NCBI GenBank assembly: GCA_012845835.1
Contig: JABAKD010000007.1
Span: forward strand, 10,273,165 to 10,337,164
DNA from: Undaria pinnatifida
Lineage: Eukaryota; Sar; Phaeophyceae; Laminariales; Alariaceae
DNA: 64,000 nt
Direction: 5' to 3'
A program made the translations under genes and the position numbers. Shown here in pieces: positions 32,401 through 38,400 of this stretch (its first letter is position 1; every line of letters starts with the position of its first letter). A model generated the notes under the pieces. It saw nothing but the letters and a program-made list of their open reading frames with translations, had not been told where the DNA came from and did not search any database.

Positions 32401-35400
32401 ACCATATGGATCCTTCCGAGTACTTACGAGGTCAGGTACCTGGTAGGTCACAGGAACTCACAAGCGCGAGAGCGTGAGTTAGAAAAAAAATCGATGAAAA
32501 GTAGGAATGCTGAATGAACCCAATGCGCGACAAATACGAAGGCATGTACCGGGGGGGGGGAAGGGGGCGAACTCTTTTGTTGCTTGCCTTAGTCCTTTGA
32601 CCATTGACCGCGTATTCCTTTCGAGACGGAGCACCGTTCCTACTCCTAATAGAGGCGCCTTCAACGTTTGTGCGCTCATTGCGCCTTTTCCACATACTAC
32701 ATAAAAAACTGCTTGATTATCCTATCCCCGTTCTGCTTCGCCGTCTGTGACCACCATCTATCTCCTAGGATAGCGATCATTTTCTCGCTACTCTCTAGTC
32801 TACCAAACTCTTCTATGTCACATTCGTCAAATTTCCTCATATCCTCTAAATGCATAATGTCCCCCGGGGGGGTATAAGGGAAGACATCTGTAACCACCGT
32901 GTTTGTCCACAAGGTTGGCAAGCGAAGACATCTGTGACCACCGAGTTTGTCCACGAGGCTGCTGAGGGGTGAGATAAAAACCTCGCGCGGGTTGAGCCGG
33001 ACAGTAAACGTGATGATTTCATGGAGAACAAAAGAAGAAATGATTCATCAGCGGGCTAAGTGCACAACGCTTCCAAAGGTAGGGCTTGGGTCGAGAGAAC
33101 ACGTACCTCGAGGGAGAAGCGTCACAAAACAGAATCACAACAACTCACTTGCTTGGGATGAAGTGCGTGCAGCACCTACCATTGCTATCGATTGCCTTTT
33201 TGTTGTTGATGTCATGCACCGACAAACGAACATAGGAGCGCCGACAACAAATATAGGAGTCACAAACGTTCAAAGGATAGCACAGCCGTAAACACGAGTG
33301 GCCGCTGTATTATACAGCTTTCAAAGATGGGTGTCGGCCCTAAACTTGTCGAACCCACAGCTGACGAATTTAGAATATTTTCACGAAATACATTAGGCGA
33401 ACCCACGATTGCTGTAGCATGCGTCCAGCACTCAAGCACACAGGCGGGGGGCACCATGGGTAGTGGTTGTGGGAGGGGAGGAGGAGGGGAGGAGGTCGGC
33501 GAGCCGGGGGAATAATCCGCGCACCCAAAACCGGACTGCAGAACGCGTGCGTCTTAGCATTAACCACGAAGCCAAACAAATAGAAAAAACACTGTTAAGA
33601 AAAGTCAAAATGAAAAGCCCTCCTTAACAAAAAATGTGTAACTTGATCTGCTAATGGCGCATCCAACGGTATGGGTGCATATCATGATTACGAGGCTCCT
33701 CGCGTGAAGAAACCTTCGCCTCACCCACCACACCGACCTGGAGAAAACATAGCGTGTAACCCCATGAGCAAATCCCACGACCAAGGCATAGGAAACCGTT
33801 ATGGCAAAAAAAAAAAAAAAAAAAAAAAAAAAATCGTATCACGCGACAATTTTAGACTATATTTACAAGCAAACGAGATCGACAAAAAAAAATACGAATA
33901 AAAAAAAATACAAAATACGAAAAAGGCTTAATATCGTACAAACAACAAATCCAAACGTGACATAATATTGTAAAAGCAACAGATCCAAATGCGACAATGT
34001 TGAAAATAAAAAAAATCCAATCGTGACAACGCCATGCACACACAATATATAATTTGTATATACTCCGGAGTATATGTTACCCTCCGGCGGACGGGGAAAA
34101 ATACAGCTTAAGCTCACCACACTTCCACGTATTTTCATGTTTACATATCGCGAACAAGCTACCAGGAGAAGAAGCATTCGATTTGTCCCTACAGACCTGG
34201 GACGGAGCACGAACGATGCAAAACCGACGCAAAAATAAACCAACGCGCCAACGAAAGAAGATAAAAAAAAAAACACACACACACACTCACCGGGGTAGAG
34301 GACCCCCGCCGCGACGCCTCCTGCAGTGAGACCCGCAAGAAACACCGTTTTCCAGCCCTGCTCTCACAATAACAAAAGCAAAAAAAAAAAAGAAAAACGA
34401 AACGCCCCAAAGAATCACGATCAGTGACAAAGCAAAACAACAACAACAACAACAACAACAACAGCAGCAGCAGCAGCAATGAATTCGTGACATTTGTACG
34501 ATAGTGGCGTTTATTACGTCCGTTTTTGTATAGAACGAAGAAAGCAATGCATGTTTTCATCGCAAACCCATGGGACTTCTGCCACAACAGGAGAGGTACT
34601 ACTGTAGCACTCTCTGGCTCTTCTGTTTTTCTAAAGAAATGACGGGCTCCTTGACCGAAACGAATCGTCGGAGTGTCCGTCTTGTTTCGCAATATGTCTG
34701 TTTCGGAATACTTTTAAGGCCATGGGTTCGTCCATCGTTCGTCGGAGTGTCTGTCTTATTTTCGCACTTTGTCTGTTTTTAGAATACCTTTAAGGCCAGG
34801 GGTTTGTCCACCGGTCGTCGGAGTGTGTGTCTTATTTTTGCAATATGTCTGTTTTTGGGATACTTTTAAGGCCATGGGTTCGTCAATCTTTCGGCCGGGT
34901 GTCTGTCTTATTTTTGCAATAAGTCTGTTTTTGGAATACCTTCAAGGCCATGGCTTCGTTCATCGGTCGTCGGATTGCCTGTCCTGCTTTCGCAATATGT
35001 TTGTTTCGGAAATACCTTTGAGGCCATGGGTGCCTGCTCTTTTTTATCCAGGGCTCCTGAAACGGGCTTTGATGAGTCGATTGAATACGCAAACGGATGA
35101 AACCAAAAAAAGCCTGTGGCCTAAGGACATACAAATCAAGCACAAGTAATTGCAAAAACAAAAAATGGCCTATTATTTATTTATTTTCCGACGATTTGGG
35201 GTTAAGGAGCCCCATCAAATAACAAAAAAAACTTAGCCAAAAAACGCTACCTCGATCGTAGCAAGGGTCTACCGTGCCGTTTCTCGGGGTGCATTTTCCA
35301 GCTTACCCAAAATCAGGCTTGGGGCGAGGAATGAAGCACCTCAATCGAGGAAGCGATGAGTGCTATGACAGAGGCATTAAGCTACACCTCTTTTCGTCTA

Positions 35401-38400
35401 AAATGTTTTCTGAACGACGGGGCTCCTTGACCCCAACATCGTCGGGAAAAAAAAAAATAACATGCCATTTTTTTTTTTCTTCTTTTTGCAATGACGATTT
35501 TTCGTTGTGTACCTAGGCCATGGGATGTTTTCATCCGCGATAAAGCAGGTTTTTACTTTTCTCCACATCAGGTTTTTGGGGTTAACAAGGACCACGTCTG
35601 CCTTAACCTCCTCCTCATAAAGTGAGGGGTAGTATTAAGAAAAAAAAAAGGGGGCACCTCTATCATAGCACGTGTGAAGCCTCAGTGACAAAAAAAAATG
35701 AGGCTACGTTAGGCGGGGGAGGGGGGGCGTCATCTTGGGGGCGTTATTTTTATTTTTTATTTTTTTTGCGATGGCCAAAGGGGGTATTCACGCGTGCGAA
35801 TGACCCCCACGTTCCTTTTTTTCGTCGTCGATGTTTTTTTTTTTTTTGGCGACATGAGTCCACGATGGAATGGTAACCTACGCTTCGCCAAAAAATCTCC
35901 CAAATTAGGTTCGTCCATGAGGTACAGAGTCACTTGTGCGAGGGGTGAAAACACAGAGGGGGGGGGGAATGGGGGTCCCCCCCCCCCCCCCCTACCGTAG
36001 GCTTCGTCTAAAGTGGAACACCTCTACCTTAGCGTGGGTCTCATTTTGACGTCAAGGTTAATAAGCTTTCCTACAAAGACTTTTCGTTCCTCGGGATTGG
36101 TAAACCAACGTCACGGTTCGTGAAAATTAGCCAGTGCCTTTTGCTGCGATTCATGATACATATATTTTTCTGAATGACTATGTATAAATCTTGTCCCTTC
36201 ATCCGAGCAAAGGCCTGAACCTCAAAACCTCTCGTCTTCTTCCGTTCAACAACCCGAGGGTATGTAGACATATCGAAAATCTCGTTGCAGTATGCTCTCT
36301 ATAAACATTCTATTATTTTCGATCAATCGAAAAACCCGATACGATATCCAAACGCCAATCAGAATCAACTCCAACATCTCCCTCCTTACCCGATTCTCCG
36401 AACGCGACAGCGCGCCGTCGAAGATTCCGCTCAGGCCGATCAGCTTTCCTGTTACAGGAGGAAAAAAAAAAAAAGAAAAAAAAAAAACATTACGAGGCAT
36501 GTCAATCAGAAGGTGAAAAAATACCCTTTAGACCCGCCGCAAAACAAACCAAGGACACGTTCCCACGCTTTAAAAATGTTTGACTGAGACTTTTCAGAAG
36601 GAACGCGCGGTGTGCGTCGCCGAGAAGGTGGGTTTGTTCCACAGCTGCAGCTGCATGTTTAGGTCACTTTACTACGAAGTTCAAGACTGTAGCAACAACA
36701 TAACAGACCATTAACATACTTCAAGTGTTCCGCCACCAACACCAAACATCGGGCCCTCGGATTGATACATGCTCCTCGTTCTCGTTTTCGTTTCGCAGTC
36801 CCGCAGCAGGTAAACCTCTTCCTGGAGACGTAGGTGCGGAGACACACCGAGGTGGGCAGTACGCGTACCCGCACGCTCGAAGATTCAGCAACGAGAGAAG
36901 CGCCGCAGAATGCCCCTCGAGGAGCCAGCATGGCCTCGAAGGAATATAGTGATGACGAGGCGGTACGATCTAGGAGACAGCACGCTCGAGGGTCAGCAAC
37001 GAGGGAACACCTCAGAGCGTCCTCGAGGAGCCAGGATGGCACGGCTTGAAGGATAATAGTCATAACGAGGCGGTACGACCTAGGGGATAGAGCCCGGTAA
37101 ACGTAGCGGGGAAGTAATATGAAAACTATACAACAACTAACTAAGTTTTTTTTTTTTTTTTCAGATCGCCCGCAACAAAAACACCATGGCTTGTTGGTGC
37201 TGAGCGCGACGGCGGTTGCGGCGATGGGACGGAACCAGAAATCGCAAGCCTGCTTGAAATTTGGAGAAGTGCGCCTCCACCCACGCAGTCCGAGTCTTCG
37301 CAGGGCCCAAACTTAACCCCCCCCCCCCCCCCCCCCAAGGGCTACGCGGTGCAGCTGCGCGTCGAAGCGGTTGACAAATCAATTTTATAAACTGCTGCGA
37401 CTCGCAGCTCTGCCGCGTAAACCGGGGTCCTTCGGGGCCTGCGAAGACTCGGACTGCGCGGGAGAAGGCGTAATCCTCCAGTTCAAGAAGGCTTGCGATT
37501 TCTGTTTCCGTTCCATCGCCGCAAACACCGTCAAATTTGGAGAAGTGCGCCTCCACCCACGCAGTCCGAGTCTTCGCAGGGCCCAAACTTAACCCCGCCC
37601 CCCCCCCCCCCCCAGGGCTACGCGGTGCAGCTGCGCGTCGAAGCGGTTGACAAATCAATTTTATAAACTGCTGCGACTCGCAGCTCTGCCGCGTAAACCG
37701 GGGTCCTTCGGGGCCTGCGAAGACTCGGACTGCGCGGGAGAAGGCGTAATCCTCCAGTTCAAGAAGGCTTGCGATTTCTGTTTCCGTTCCATCGCCGCAA
37801 ACACCGTCACGCAGGGGGGGTAGCTGTGGCAAGGAAGTGTGTCCCCACCCCTCCCCCATAAAGTATGAAGGTGAGGCCGGTCTCTTGCCCTTGGCGCTCG
37901 ATGGAGAGAAGTTGGTGGTGGAGTTGGTGGGGTTGGCGGACTTGCTGGTGGAGGCGGCTTGGCAGGTGTGCATGTCTTGGTCGTACTAGGTATATCGGTC
38001 GGTCGGTGAGCGGGGCTGCGGAGGTGCCTGGTGTTGCGTGCAGAGGTTTGCATGCAAAGGCATCAAGCGTGACGCCCAGAGCGTTGATATTTTCGCTCTC
38101 CAGCCGACGCTTCTCTCATCGCTTCGACATCTGATCTGGCTGGCGTATTCTGAGAGCTGTTGTTGACGTCCTGCTGACATGCTTTCGGGCTGCTGTCGGC
38201 ATGTGTAGGGCTTTTCGTTGATGCCGTTGACAAAAATACCTTGGCATGCGTTGGTCTCTTTGTGGAAAATGCATTTCATAAGGAGAAGTGTTCTGGGTGG
38301 AACGACAGCCTACGGAAATTCCGCGGAAGCGTACATCCCCTACCCGACGCGAGCTACGATAGAAGTTTTAAGGTATACCGGTTTTTGGCGAAAGCGTTTT

